In this document: positions 7,575 to 17,676 of the stretch, piece after piece
Position numbering within the stretch: position 1 is the first letter of the stretch
Layout of the letters: each line of letters starts with the position of its first letter
NCBI GenBank assembly: GCA_964557005.1
Contig: CAZKYI010000005.1
Coordinates: forward strand, 124,001-188,000
Direction: 5' to 3'
Length of the DNA stretch: 64,000 bases
Source of the DNA: JBECKS01 sp964557005
GTDB lineage: Bacteria; Pseudomonadota; Gammaproteobacteria; Pseudomonadales; JBECKS01
Program-made: the position numbers and the translations under genes
The notes under the pieces: generated by a model
Seen by the model: only the letters and a program-made list of their open reading frames with translations
What the model was told of the DNA's origin: nothing
The model's database searches: none

Positions 7575-10500
7575 CTACGGCATAACAATCTCTTTAAGCG
7601 CGACATACTCAAAATCCTGACTCGCCATCGGCGGAATTTTATTCACAATCCTGTTGACGGTTTCAAGCTGGTCGGTACGGTTGGTTTTAATCACACTGCC
7701 CAAATAGAGCTTGGCAATCAGAAAATCTTTGTCATTGGCGATTTCGCGTGTTTCAAGATATTCAGCGCCTAGTTGCACCACCGTATCAAAGTCATTATTT
7801 AGCCACGCTTGCATAATATCCAGCCATGTAAGCCCCGCAGCAGTCAACGCGCCGCTACAGGGTTTAAAGGAAGCCACAAATTCCGCCAATACGGTTTGTT
7901 GTGAATTTGGAAAAAGCCATGTGACGATGGAAGTTAATATGTGGGTATTGTGTTGTTTCTGGCCTTCGTCGTGTTGCTGATGGCACAGCTTGAGAATGGA
8001 TTTGGCCAGCAGCGCCTGATTTTTCTCGGTGGGTATTAGTTCAAGCAAGGTGAGGTCGTTTACACGAATATCCGCATTCTTGAGCAAACCATAGAACGCA
8101 TGGATTTGCTGAATCTGATGGGTCTTTTGCACTTCATTTGCCGTTGAAACACCGCTGCCGAAATGGTTTTCAGGCAGGTTCAATAATTTTTTTAATACCT
8201 GCGCATCGTAAAGCTGAAACAGTTGCGTGGCGCTGGCGGAAAGAAAACGCTGTTTTGCTGCACCGTTATCCAGAATGGGGAAGAAATCGGAATTGGCATT
8301 TTGCTCCAGTGGTTTGAAAAATAAATCGAGTACTTCGGTTTCCGCAAGTTTTCTTGCAGCAATATCTTCAGGCGTATAAATGCTGATTCGGTTCAGTTCT
8401 GTTTTCATATCTTCCATTGTAAATAAATGAGCATGGTCTTCCCTGAGTTCATGGCTGGAGGCGATGATGGCAATATCGGCTTCGGAGATTTGATAGAAGT
8501 GAACATGGCGAAATTCTTTTCTTAGTGCTGAAAAAACGGTTGCCACCAGATTGGGAGAAATTTCATACAGGTGCATCCATTGAACCAGCACGCCATCGTT
8601 GCGCAGATACTGGTTTACGTGTTTATAAAATTCTTCACTGAACAAGCTTGATACCCCTGCAACCCACGGATTGGGGGGTTCTGAAACAATCACGTCATAT
8701 TGTTTTTGCTGCGCTGCAAAAAATGTTTTTGCATCATCAATGATGACCGTGTGTCTGTCGTCCTCATAGGCCTTGCGTACCTTGTCACCGTAGAGTCTTG
8801 CGCCTTCAATCACCGCTTTTTCGATTTCGATGGTGTCGAGTTGTTGTAAGGTGGGCGCATGCAAAATCGTATGTGCGGTTAATCCCGAACCAAAACCGAT
8901 ATTGGCGATGAGTTTTGATTCAGGCCGATAGGAATAAGCCAGCGAACCTAACAACACCATCGTCGGTTCATCACTGCCATAAGTACGGCCGCCGTGTGGT
9001 TCCATCATAATGCCTGCATCGGGTTTGCCATTGTTTAATATAGTGATTGAAGTGGCTTGCTTTTTAACCGCAACGGTGGAGGTTTTGCCATCTTTATGGA
9101 ACAGAATTTCCTCATCGTTCTTGTCGTCGATACCATAACGAAACACACCCGAAGCCATTTTTTGTGTATCAAGCTGACTACCCATCAGCAATATAACAAA
9201 ACCAATCACCAGCACGGTGGAAGGGATTGAAATTGTCGCTGCACTTTTTTGCTGGCTGTCTTTCCATACATAAATCAGCACCAAGCCCAAAGCCAAATCA
9301 ACGAGTGCGCCGCCCATAATCACCCATTTCAGACCGAAGATGGGCATCACGATTTGCGCCGCTATAACCACGCCGATAATGCCGCCGATGGTGTTCCATG
9401 CGTATACCTGACCAATCGCAGAATCCTTGTGTCCAGTCTTCAACAGGATATGGGTGGCCAGTGGCAAGGTGGTGCCTGCACAAAAGGCGGTGGGCAACAT
9501 GATGAGCAAGGAAATGCCGTAGGAAAATAAAGAATAGGCAACGTAACCTTCGGCGGTTTTGTTGAGGGCATTCATGGCAAAGCCCATCACCTCGAAGCTC
9601 CAGTTATACAGCGGAATGGTGAGTGCCGCTAACAATCCCATCACTACCTGAATCAAACCCAATACTGCAATGGGCTGGCGGAATTGATCAATTCTTGGTC
9701 GAATCCACAAACTGCCCAAGGCCAAACCCAGAATAAATGCGCTCAGCATAATTTCAAATGAATGGGTGGAGCCGCCCAGCACCATCGTGAGCATGCGAAT
9801 CCATCCAATTTCGTACATGAATGAAGCAAGCCCTGTCAGGCTGGAAAACACTAACATGCGTGTTAACAGGGACGAATGCGTAACCCGCACATCGCTTTGG
9901 CTGACCAAAGCGGTTTCAGGGTAGTGATCGTGTTTGCTCAGGCGATAGACCAGCAGCGCGAGAAACACATTGATGAGCCCTGCGGTGAGCAGGGAGCCGG
10001 GCAGGCCAACCTTGGGAATGATGAAAAACGCATTACACAGAATGCCAATCGATGCGCCAAAACTGTTAACGAAGTAGAGCGTTGCCAGCGTTTTTCCGGT
10101 TGCCTGTGTATTTCCGCTATTGAATTTGCGCAGCAATCCGGCGCTTAGAAATGGAAAGGTTGCACCGAGCAAAATCGATTGCGGCAGAATCAGCAGTGCA
10201 GCAAATGACCATTTAACGGTTTGAACCGCTGCGGGTGAGGACAGTGCAGGGAAAATGCTGTCGTATGATACCGCCTGCACACCCACAAACACCTGATGAA
10301 ATATCAGGCCGAACACGCCAATCAGCCCTTCGGCAATACCGTAAAATAAAATCAGGTTGGTGAGCTTGTGGCTGTATCTTGCCGCGAGTGCCGCACCCAC
10401 TGCCATGCCGCCCATAAAGATGGACAGCACCAACACTTGTGCGTAAGCCGCATGGCCAAGATAGAGCTTGAGGTAGTGTGTCCAGATGGACTGGTAAATC

Positions 10501-10583
10501 AGCCCCGAAAAGCCTGACAGACCGAAAATAACAATAAATAAAATGAAGTAGTGTTGAACTTTAAGAGGCTGGGATTGGCTCAT
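7575..10583 (-). CDS. Fused MFS-like membrane / spermidine-synthase-like protein
   Basis: A 1002-aa protein. Residues ~1-470 contain about 12-14 membrane helices of the MFS/spermidine-synthase fusion family. A Rossmann methyltransferase-type domain follows (~500-740) with IGFGSGLTAH for the nucleotide loop, an acidic residue in TIEIEKAVIEGA, and EPPNPWVAGVSSLFS at the active site. The last ~260 residues are soluble and unassigned. The fold can transfer aminopropyl groups, but key polyamine-binding residues were not checked, so the substrate is open. AGGAAG precedes the ATG by 6 nt. It stands 50 bp ahead of nadC's 3' end with no obvious pathway link. Confidence 0.82.
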   Translation of the reverse strand: MSQSQPLKVQHYFILFIVIFGLSGFSGLIYQSIWTHYLKLYLGHAAYAQVLVLSIFMGGMAVGAALAARYSHKLTNLILFYGIAEGLIGVFGLIFHQVFVGVQAVSYDSIFPALSSPAAVQTVKWSFAALLILPQSILLGATFPFLSAGLLRKFNSGNTQATGKTLATLYFVNSFGASIGILCNAFFIIPKVGLPGSLLTAGLINVFLALLVYRLSKHDHYPETALVSQSDVRVTHSSLLTRMLVFSSLTGLASFMYEIGWIRMLTMVLGGSTHSFEIMLSAFILGLALGSLWIRPRIDQFRQPIAVLGLIQVVMGLLAALTIPLYNWSFEVMGFAMNALNKTAEGYVAYSLFSYGISLLIMLPTAFCAGTTLPLATHILLKTGHKDSAIGQVYAWNTIGGIIGVVIAAQIVMPIFGLKWVIMGGALVDLALGLVLIYVWKDSQQKSAATISIPSTVLVIGFVILLMGSQLDTQKMASGVFRYGIDDKNDEEILFHKDGKTSTVAVKKQATSITILNNGKPDAGIMMEPHGGRTYGSDEPTMVLLGSLAYSYRPESKLIANIGFGSGLTAHTILHAPTLQQLDTIEIEKAVIEGARLYGDKVRKAYEDDRHTVIIDDAKTFFAAQQKQYDVIVSEPPNPWVAGVSSLFSEEFYKHVNQYLRNDGVLVQWMHLYEISPNLVATVFSALRKEFRHVHFYQISEADIAIIASSHELREDHAHLFTMEDMKTELNRISIYTPEDIAARKLAETEVLDLFFKPLEQNANSDFFPILDNGAAKQRFLSASATQLFQLYDAQVLKKLLNLPENHFGSGVSTANEVQKTHQIQQIHAFYGLLKNADIRVNDLTLLELIPTEKNQALLAKSILKLCHQQHDEGQKQHNTHILTSIVTWLFPNSQQTVLAEFVASFKPCSGALTAAGLTWLDIMQAWLNNDFDTVVQLGAEYLETREIANDKDFLIAKLYLGSVIKTNRTDQLETVNRIVNKIPPMASQDFEYVALKEIVMP

Positions 10584-10635
10584 GTTGCTTCCTGATTGTT
10601 ATTGTTGGTATCGAAGTTGAACAGGGTAAAGAGAA

Positions 10636-11466
10636 TTACACAATCCTGAAAGATAAATCCAGTGCCCTGCAATGCTTGGTTAATGCGCCAATCGAAATGA
10701 AATCGGCACCGCTGTGCGCCAGCTCGGCAATGCTTGCTTCGTTAATGCCACCCGAAATTTCAATCTTGCACTGTTGTTTGGCTTTTACCGCCGTATGAAT
10801 GTCGGCGATTGAAAAGTTATCAAGCATGATGATGTCGGCACCTGCCGCTTGCGCCTGCATGAATTCATCAAGATTTTCCACTTCCACTTCTACGGGTTTA
10901 TCGGGGTGTTTGTGTCTTGCCTGTGCAATGGCTTGTGCAATTCCACCACAGGCGGCAATGTGGTTTTCCTTGATTAAAAAGGCATCGTACAAACCCATGC
11001 GATGGTTATGACAACCGCCGCAAGTCACCGCGTATTTTTGTGCCCTGCGCAAGCCTGGAAGGGTTTTGCGGGTATCGAGAATTTTCAAAGTGCTGTTTTG
11101 GGGTAACAGGCTGGCAAACTGGTGTGCGCTGGTGGCGGTGGCCGACAGGGTTTGCAGGAAGTTAAGCGCCGTGCGTTCACCCGTGAGCAGGCTGCGTGCC
11201 TTGCCTTGCAGTTCAAACAAACATTGGTTGGGGTGAATGGCATCGCCATCGTTAACCTGCCAGTGAATGGCTACGGCGGGGTCGATTTGTTGATACACCT
11301 CATCTACCCATGCACGACCACACATAATTCCAGCTTCACGGGTAATGACTTTGGCATGGCCCTGCTGGTGTTCGGGAATCAGCTCGGCGGTAATGTCACC
11401 GCTGCCGATGTCTTCCTGCAAGGCAAAGTTTACATTGGCACGGATGTGGCTGAGGAGGTCATTCAT
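10636..11466 (-). CDS. nadC: Nicotinate-nucleotide pyrophosphorylase (quinolinate phosphoribosyltransferase)
   Basis: A 276-aa NadC converting quinolinate and PRPP to nicotinate mononucleotide, CO2 and PPi in de novo NAD synthesis. Visible motifs are ALQEDIGSGDIT at the N-terminus, the substrate-binding DTRKTLPGLR, the CGGCHNHRMGLYD loop, and the barrel end EISGGI ... ADFISIGALT. Its length is normal. It is divergent from the DUF1631 gene (157-bp gap). The same neighbours (pilA, nadC, DUF1631, ampD) occur together in Pseudomonas aeruginosa. Confidence 0.97.
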   Translation of the reverse strand: MNDLLSHIRANVNFALQEDIGSGDITAELIPEHQQGHAKVITREAGIMCGRAWVDEVYQQIDPAVAIHWQVNDGDAIHPNQCLFELQGKARSLLTGERTALNFLQTLSATATSAHQFASLLPQNSTLKILDTRKTLPGLRRAQKYAVTCGGCHNHRMGLYDAFLIKENHIAACGGIAQAIAQARHKHPDKPVEVEVENLDEFMQAQAAGADIIMLDNFSIADIHTAVKAKQQCKIEISGGINEASIAELAHSGADFISIGALTKHCRALDLSFRIV

Positions 11467-11623
11467 GTCAGGCTCTTTCAGGGTGTTTTAAAAACGTGCT
11501 GCATTGTAACGATTTCGCGCAGCTTTGCCCAAGGCACGGCAAATGGTGTATTGTTTTGGCAAAACAAAAATAGAACAACAAAGCTGGATGCTTCCCGATT
11601 CCTAAGTTTTATCAGGTGCGCCT

Positions 11624-14257
11624 TTGAACATAGATGCCTTATTGCAACATATTCACCCCTTAATCAAAAAAGCGCTCGAAGCTTTCGGCAGCGAAGCGCA
11701 GGTGTTGTTTTCAGATTTAATCAAGGAAGCAGAAGACGCCAAGGCGAAACACGTTTTGGAAAAATCCCACGAAAGTTTTAATCGCCAGATTCAACAAATG
11801 GACAAGGCGATGATGGCCAGATTTCAGGAACAACTACTCGAACTGGCGGGCAAAACACAGGAAGAAGTATCGGCTGAATACAAGGTGAAGTTCACTGCCG
11901 ATGATTTGCGTCTGGTGGAAGAAGCCGATCTGGAACAACAGGTTTCACTGGAAACGATGGCGGCGAAAGTGCTTAACAGTGTCAGCGCCGAGTTGAATCT
12001 GGTTACGCAGCGCCTCAATGCTGCATTCAAACGCGAAGATATTCTCGATAAAACCAATCCTTTTGGCCCCAGTTTGTTCACCGAAAATTTTGGCGAAGCG
12101 AGCAGCAAAATTCAGATGCACATCTCTGTTAAATTGAAGTTGTTCAGGGTGTTTGAAGCAACCACCTTGCAAAAACTCAATAACATTTTGCAAAACGTCA
12201 ATGCCAATTTGAAAAGTCAGGGCTTTTTGCCCAATGCAGAAGTGATTCATAAATCCTCCAGAAATGCAGGTGGCCGAGGCGGTAGTGGTGGCGGGCACGG
12301 TGGCGAACATTCTGCTGCAACAGACGCAGGAAGCGGCGGTGGCATGGGCGAAATGGTGGGTGCAAGCGGTGGTCTGGATTCTGCTGCAATTCCCGTGATG
12401 CACAGTGCTCACGGCGCACAGCAAGGGCAGATGATACAATCTATCATGCAGCCGATGCAATCCATGCCGATGTCGGGTGGCATGTTTGATATTGCGGATC
12501 CAATTGTTAAGCAGATTTACGACATGATTGCCAAAGATGGTTATGGTGTGCTGCAAAGATTGCTGGGTGAATCGCGTGGCGGTGTTGAAACGCGCATCAG
12601 TTCTTCCGGTATTGGCGATCAAAATTTTGTGAGCAAACAGGAAGTGAAGGACGATGAACTGCTCGACATTCTTAATACCCTGCAAAGACAGGCGATTGAT
12701 CAGGAAAATGTTCCGCTACTTGAGGGTGAATTTCAGCCAGCGACCGTGGCGCAAAGTATTGGCAGTGCACTGCAAACAAGAAGTGAGGCGCTGGGCGCTG
12801 AAACCACACTCTCGAAAACAGGCAGTGATGTGGTGAATCTGGTCGATATGTTGTTCGATTTTATTTTGTCGGACGATTATTTATCAGACACGGTTAAAAA
12901 TATTATTTCCGAACTGAAAATTCCTTTAACCAAGGTTGCGTTACTGGATCAGAGTTTCTTCAGCGATAACCAGCATCCTGCACGACAACTGTTGAATGAG
13001 TTGGCACGTTCTGGCATGGCGGTGAGCCGTGAAAAAAATCTCACCAATGACCAGAATTTTAAAAACATTTCTGGCACAGTCAAAAAAGTCAAACAGAATT
13101 TCGACAAGGAAACCAGCGTTTTCACCGAAGCGCTTGCCGAGTTTTCAAATAATACGCAAAAACACACACGCAAAACCCATGTGCTTGAACAGCGTTTGAT
13201 GGATGCAGAAAAAGGACGTGCAAAAACTGAACATGCAGAGGAAATGGTGCGTCATTTGTATAAAAAATTGCGTTCGCGTGTACCGCCTTCAGAAGATGTG
13301 GACATCTTTCTCGATACTGGCTGGCGCGATGTATTGATGATGACCTGCTTGAAATTTGGTTCACATTCCAAGCAGTGGAAATCTGATGAAGAGCTAACCA
13401 CCAAGCTGATGAAAAGTATTTTGCTGGCCAAAAAAGCGCGTCTGGACGGCAAGCAAATGCGCATTCCGATGGATTTGCTGAAATTGCTCAAGCAGGCGCT
13501 CGACAGAATTTCCTACGATGCGAATGAGAGCAAGAAAATTTTGAGCCATCTTGCAAAACATTATCAGAAAATTGCGGCAAGCACTGCTGAAGAAGTGCGT
13601 GAAGAACTGATTCAACTCGGTGGTGAAACCGAAGTTGCCAAGCGGGTTGTGGTGAGTGAAGTGAAGGAAGCGATGGAACGAGGTGAGGAAAGTGATCTGG
13701 GCGGTGTGATTGTTATCAATGTGGAAGGTGAGGACGTGCTTGCCCAATCGGTAGATAAGGACAAGGATTTGAACGACGACGAGCTGGCAGCATTGGCAGA
13801 GAACGCTAAAATTCAGGAAGCGCGTGAACAGGAATTGCGTGCAAAAATCAGAATTGAGAAAAAGAAAATTGCTGAATTACCGATGGAAGCGCTGGACGAG
13901 AAAATCAAAAATCTCGATCAGGAAATTCCCAAGGCCGAAATTGTGCCTGACATTAAAGTGAATGAAGAGTTTGTGGCGGGGAATAGCTGGTATGACATGG
14001 TGGTGGGCTTGCCGATTGGTGCATGGCTGGAGCTGCATCAGAAAGAAGGTGAGGTGAAACTGCGCTGCAAGCTGGTCGCTAACATCAAAACGCTTGAGAA
14101 ATTGATTTTTGTGAATAAGGCAGGCGCAAAAGTCGCAGAACGCAAAGTCACTGTGCTTGCGCGTGAATTGAAAGAACAAAAATCGAGAGTGATCAATGAC
14201 AATATGATTTTTGATCAAGCGCTTGAAAACGTGATTGTCAGTTTGCGTGCAAAATAA
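11624..14257 (+). CDS. DUF1631 family protein
   Basis: An 877-aa soluble protein of the DUF1631 family. The N-terminal ~210 residues carry the family's helical region with NPFGPSLF. A Gly/His/Ser/Met-rich low-complexity linker runs from about residue 210 to 290, then a long helical body rich in charged residues, and a C-terminal beta-rich segment (~790-850: VGLPIGAWLELHQKEG ... LIFVNKAGAKVAE) reminiscent of PilZ-type barrels. The start is TTG with AGGTG 5 nt upstream. ampD follows 25 nt after the stop. Function unknown; a c-di-GMP link is only suggested by the barrel-like end. Confidence 0.82.
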   Translation: MNIDALLQHIHPLIKKALEAFGSEAQVLFSDLIKEAEDAKAKHVLEKSHESFNRQIQQMDKAMMARFQEQLLELAGKTQEEVSAEYKVKFTADDLRLVEEADLEQQVSLETMAAKVLNSVSAELNLVTQRLNAAFKREDILDKTNPFGPSLFTENFGEASSKIQMHISVKLKLFRVFEATTLQKLNNILQNVNANLKSQGFLPNAEVIHKSSRNAGGRGGSGGGHGGEHSAATDAGSGGGMGEMVGASGGLDSAAIPVMHSAHGAQQGQMIQSIMQPMQSMPMSGGMFDIADPIVKQIYDMIAKDGYGVLQRLLGESRGGVETRISSSGIGDQNFVSKQEVKDDELLDILNTLQRQAIDQENVPLLEGEFQPATVAQSIGSALQTRSEALGAETTLSKTGSDVVNLVDMLFDFILSDDYLSDTVKNIISELKIPLTKVALLDQSFFSDNQHPARQLLNELARSGMAVSREKNLTNDQNFKNISGTVKKVKQNFDKETSVFTEALAEFSNNTQKHTRKTHVLEQRLMDAEKGRAKTEHAEEMVRHLYKKLRSRVPPSEDVDIFLDTGWRDVLMMTCLKFGSHSKQWKSDEELTTKLMKSILLAKKARLDGKQMRIPMDLLKLLKQALDRISYDANESKKILSHLAKHYQKIAASTAEEVREELIQLGGETEVAKRVVVSEVKEAMERGEESDLGGVIVINVEGEDVLAQSVDKDKDLNDDELAALAENAKIQEAREQELRAKIRIEKKKIAELPMEALDEKIKNLDQEIPKAEIVPDIKVNEEFVAGNSWYDMVVGLPIGAWLELHQKEGEVKLRCKLVANIKTLEKLIFVNKAGAKVAERKVTVLARELKEQKSRVINDNMIFDQALENVIVSLRAK

Positions 14258-14282
14258 CACTGTTCATATTCAAGGTGGTGTT

Positions 14283-14804
14283 GTGCTTGAGGCCGAGCAA
14301 AAGCCTTCGCCGAATTTTAATCAACGTCCTGATGTGAGTGACATCAGTTTGCTGGTGGTGCATTCAATCAGTTTGCCACCAGGTGAATACGGTCACAGGT
14401 TTATTGACGATTTATTCTGCAATCAACTCGATTGCACCATTCACCCTTATTTTGAAACATTGCAGGGACTGGAAGTGTCTGCCCATGTTTTGATTCGCCG
14501 CGATGGCACGCTTACGCAATTTGTGAATTTTGAACAGCGTGCATGGCATGCAGGGCAATCGAGCTTTTCAGGCAGGGAAAACTGTAATGATTTTTCCATT
14601 GGTGTAGAGCTTGAAGGTTTGGAAGGCGAAACCTTCGAGCTTGTGCAGTACCAAAGCCTTGCAAGTTTGGCGCAGGCTTTGATGAAGCAGTATCCCGACA
14701 TTACGCCGCAGCGTATTTGTGCGCACAGTGATATTGCACCTGATCGCAAGCAAGACCCGGGCAGCGGTTTTGACTGGTCGCATTTTTTTTCCTTACTCAA
14801 TTAG
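14283..14804 (+). CDS. ampD: 1,6-anhydro-N-acetylmuramyl-L-alanine amidase AmpD
   Basis: A 173-aa cytoplasmic zinc amidase that removes peptides from anhydro-muropeptides in cell-wall recycling. Its loss derepresses AmpC beta-lactamase in species with ampR-ampC. Zinc ligands are the His in LLVVHSISLPPGEYG, the His in ICAHSDIAPDRK, and the Asp in RKQDPG. The GTG at 14283 has AAGGTGG 4-5 nt upstream and gives an N-terminus like E. coli AmpD; in-frame GTG/TTG codons further up lie inside the DUF1631 gene. An AmpG-like permease, the importer of these muropeptides, lies about 10 kb away. Confidence 0.93.
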   Translation: MLEAEQKPSPNFNQRPDVSDISLLVVHSISLPPGEYGHRFIDDLFCNQLDCTIHPYFETLQGLEVSAHVLIRRDGTLTQFVNFEQRAWHAGQSSFSGRENCNDFSIGVELEGLEGETFELVQYQSLASLAQALMKQYPDITPQRICAHSDIAPDRKQDPGSGFDWSHFFSLLN

Positions 14805-15000
14805 AGTATGTGTTTAAAGGGGCTTGGTGATATGCTTGCCCGTGCTCAAAAGGCGTGAGAAAACTCACTAGCAGACAAAATCTGGTATTGATAACAATAG
14901 GACACCCCTCCCAAATACTTTTTGCCTGCTCGTTTCAATCGCCAATGAAGGGATAACGAATTGTAAACCGCAGATGTGATTGAGGTGAAAAGTAAACACT

Positions 15001-17667
15001 ATGGCCAGTGAAAAGTATTATTCCGATATTGACCCCGTAGAAACCCAGGAATGGCTCGATGCGTTTGCATCGCTCATCGACAAGGAAGGCGAACAACGCG
15101 CCCAACATATTCTTAAAGTGCTGATTGAAAAAGCACGTGCGGCCAGTGTGCCAGTGCCTTCGCTCACCACGCCTTATACCAATACCATTTCACCTGCCAA
15201 TGAAGCGCACATGCCGGGCGATATGTTTATGGAGCGCAAGATTCGCTCGCTGATTCGCTGGAATGCCTTGGCAATGGTGCTGCGTGCAAACAAGAGTGAC
15301 GATGAACTCGGTGGCCACATTGCGACCTTTGCTTCGGCAGCCACCTTGTACGATGTCGGCTTCAATTATTTTTTTCGTGCGCCCAATGAAAATTTTGGCG
15401 GCGATTTGATTTACATTCAGGGGCATAGCTCGCCAGGTATTTATGCGCGTGCTTATCTGGAAGGGCGCATCGATGAAAATCAACTCGATAATTTTCGCCG
15501 TGAAGTCGATGGACAGGGTTTGTCTTCTTATCCGCACCCGTGGTTAATGCCTGATTTCTGGCAGTTTCCAACGGTATCGATGGGCTTGGGGCCTTTGCAG
15601 GCGATTTATCAGGCCTATGTGATGAAGTATCTTGAAAACCGCGAGTTGCAAGCCAGCAGCGACAGAAAAGTATGGGCATTTCTCGGTGATGGTGAAATGG
15701 ACGAGCCGGAATCGCTCGGCGGTATTTCGATGGCAGCGCGCGAAAATCTCGACAATCTGATTTTCGTGATTAACTGCAATCTGCAACGACTGGATGGCCC
15801 TGTTAGAGGCAATGGAAAAATCATCAACGAACTGGAAGGTGTGTTTCGCGGCGCAGGCTGGAACGTGATTAAAGTGGTGTGGGGCAGGCATTGGGACGCG
15901 CTGTTTGCCAAGGACAAACACGGTGTACTGCTGAAACGTATGGACGAAGTGGTCGATGGTGAATATCAGGCCTACAAAATGCACGGTGGTGCTTACACAC
16001 GCGAACGCTTTTTCGGTAAGTATCCTGAATTGCTTGAGCTGGTGAAGGATTTAACTGACGAGCAAATCTATAACCTGAATCGCGGCGGACACGACCCCTT
16101 CAAAGTGTATGCAGCCTATGCACAAGCGATGAAACCCAATGGCAAGCCCACCGTGATTCTGGCAAAAACCGTGAAGGGCTATGGTTTGGGCGCGGGTGAA
16201 TCGGTGAACAAAACCCACCAGATGAAAAAACTCGACATTGAAAGTTTGAAAAGTTTCAGGGATCGCTACGACATTCCGTTTACTGATAATCAGCTTGAAG
16301 AATTGCCCTACTATCATCCGGGTAAGGACAGCCCCGAAATGCGCTACATGCTTGGCCGTCGTCAGGCTTTGGGCGGATTTTTACCTGCACGTCGCAGCAA
16401 ATCTGACAATCTTGCACTTGCGAATAAAGATATTTTAAAAAGTCATTTTGAAGGCACAGCAGATAGAGAAGTGTCTACCACTATGGCCTTTGTGCGTATT
16501 CTTTCTTCCTTGTTGAAAGATAAAAATATGGGCGAGCGCATTGTGCCGATTGTGCCTGATGAAGCACGCACCTTTGGTATGGAAGCGATGTTCAGGCAAC
16601 TGGCGATTTATTCTTCGGTGGGGCAGTTGTACGAACCCGAAGATGCCAGCCAGTTCATGTTTTATCGCGAGGACATCAAAGGCCAGATTCTGGAAGAGGG
16701 CATCAATGAAGGTGGTGCTTTTTGTGCATGGTTGGCAGTAGCAACTTCCTACTCTAACAACAACTGTCCGATGATTCCTTTTTATATTTATTACTCCATG
16801 TTCGGCTTCCAGCGCATTGGTGATTTTGCGTGGGCAGCAGGCGACATGCAGGCGCGGGGTTTTTTAATTGGTGCGACATCGGGGCGTACCACTTTGAACG
16901 GTGAAGGCTTGCAGCATCAAGATGGCCACAGTCACATTCTCGCAGGCACAATTCCGAATTGTGTCTCTTACGATCCAACCTATGCCTGTGAATTGGCGGT
17001 GATTATTGAAGATGGGTTGCGGCGTATGTATCAGGAACAGGAAAATGTGTTCTATTACATCACTACCTTGAACGAAAATTATGTACACCCTGCGCTGGAT
17101 TATGATGATAAAAATACCAGGGCAGGTATTGTCAAAGGCATGTATTTGTTAAAAGGCACTTCTCCACAAAAGCTGCATGTGCGCCTTCTGGGTTGCGGTG
17201 CGATTTTGCGTGAGGTGGAAGCAGCGGCAGAGATGCTTGAGAAACAGTATAAGGTGTCTGCCGACATCTGGAGTGTCACCAGCTTTAATGAATTGCAGCG
17301 CGAAGGTGCCGAGTGTGAGCGCTGGAATCGTTTGCACCCGGGCAAAAAACGCAAGCAAAGTTATGTGGCACAGTGCCTGCCGAAAATGGATTGCCCTGTG
17401 ATTGCTGCAACGGATTACATTAAAAACTATGCGGGGCAGATTCGTGGCTTTATTCAGGACACTTACACCGTGCTTGGTACCGATGGTTTCGGACGCAGTG
17501 ATAGCCGTGAGCAGCTCCGACATTTCTTTGAGGTCGACAGAAAATTCATTGTGCTTGCAGCCCTGAATGCCTTGCATGAACAAGGTGCCATTGAAGTGGA
17601 AGTGGTGGAACGCGCGATTGATCAGTTAAAGATTGATCGTGAAAAAGCCAATCCACTTAAAGTGTAG
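15001..17667 (+). CDS. aceE: Pyruvate dehydrogenase E1 component (homodimeric type)
   Basis: An 888-aa thiamine-diphosphate decarboxylase that starts conversion of pyruvate to acetyl-CoA. The ThDP motif runs from GDGEMDEPESLGG to VINCNLQRLDGPV. The length and overall sequence match the single-chain gammaproteobacterial E1. The ~200-bp upstream gap should hold its promoter, but no operator could be named. aceF follows 9 bp after the stop. No lpd (E3) gene follows, so E3 must be encoded elsewhere. Confidence 0.98.
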   Translation: MASEKYYSDIDPVETQEWLDAFASLIDKEGEQRAQHILKVLIEKARAASVPVPSLTTPYTNTISPANEAHMPGDMFMERKIRSLIRWNALAMVLRANKSDDELGGHIATFASAATLYDVGFNYFFRAPNENFGGDLIYIQGHSSPGIYARAYLEGRIDENQLDNFRREVDGQGLSSYPHPWLMPDFWQFPTVSMGLGPLQAIYQAYVMKYLENRELQASSDRKVWAFLGDGEMDEPESLGGISMAARENLDNLIFVINCNLQRLDGPVRGNGKIINELEGVFRGAGWNVIKVVWGRHWDALFAKDKHGVLLKRMDEVVDGEYQAYKMHGGAYTRERFFGKYPELLELVKDLTDEQIYNLNRGGHDPFKVYAAYAQAMKPNGKPTVILAKTVKGYGLGAGESVNKTHQMKKLDIESLKSFRDRYDIPFTDNQLEELPYYHPGKDSPEMRYMLGRRQALGGFLPARRSKSDNLALANKDILKSHFEGTADREVSTTMAFVRILSSLLKDKNMGERIVPIVPDEARTFGMEAMFRQLAIYSSVGQLYEPEDASQFMFYREDIKGQILEEGINEGGAFCAWLAVATSYSNNNCPMIPFYIYYSMFGFQRIGDFAWAAGDMQARGFLIGATSGRTTLNGEGLQHQDGHSHILAGTIPNCVSYDPTYACELAVIIEDGLRRMYQEQENVFYYITTLNENYVHPALDYDDKNTRAGIVKGMYLLKGTSPQKLHVRLLGCGAILREVEAAAEMLEKQYKVSADIWSVTSFNELQREGAECERWNRLHPGKKRKQSYVAQCLPKMDCPVIAATDYIKNYAGQIRGFIQDTYTVLGTDGFGRSDSREQLRHFFEVDRKFIVLAALNALHEQGAIEVEVVERAIDQLKIDREKANPLKV

Positions 17668-17676
17668 GGGGTTATT

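Noticed and set aside
11122..11781. Plus-strand open frame across the 5' half of nadC and the gap to the DUF1631 gene
   Set aside because: Overlaps the conserved nadC and DUF1631 starts and shows no recognisable protein features.
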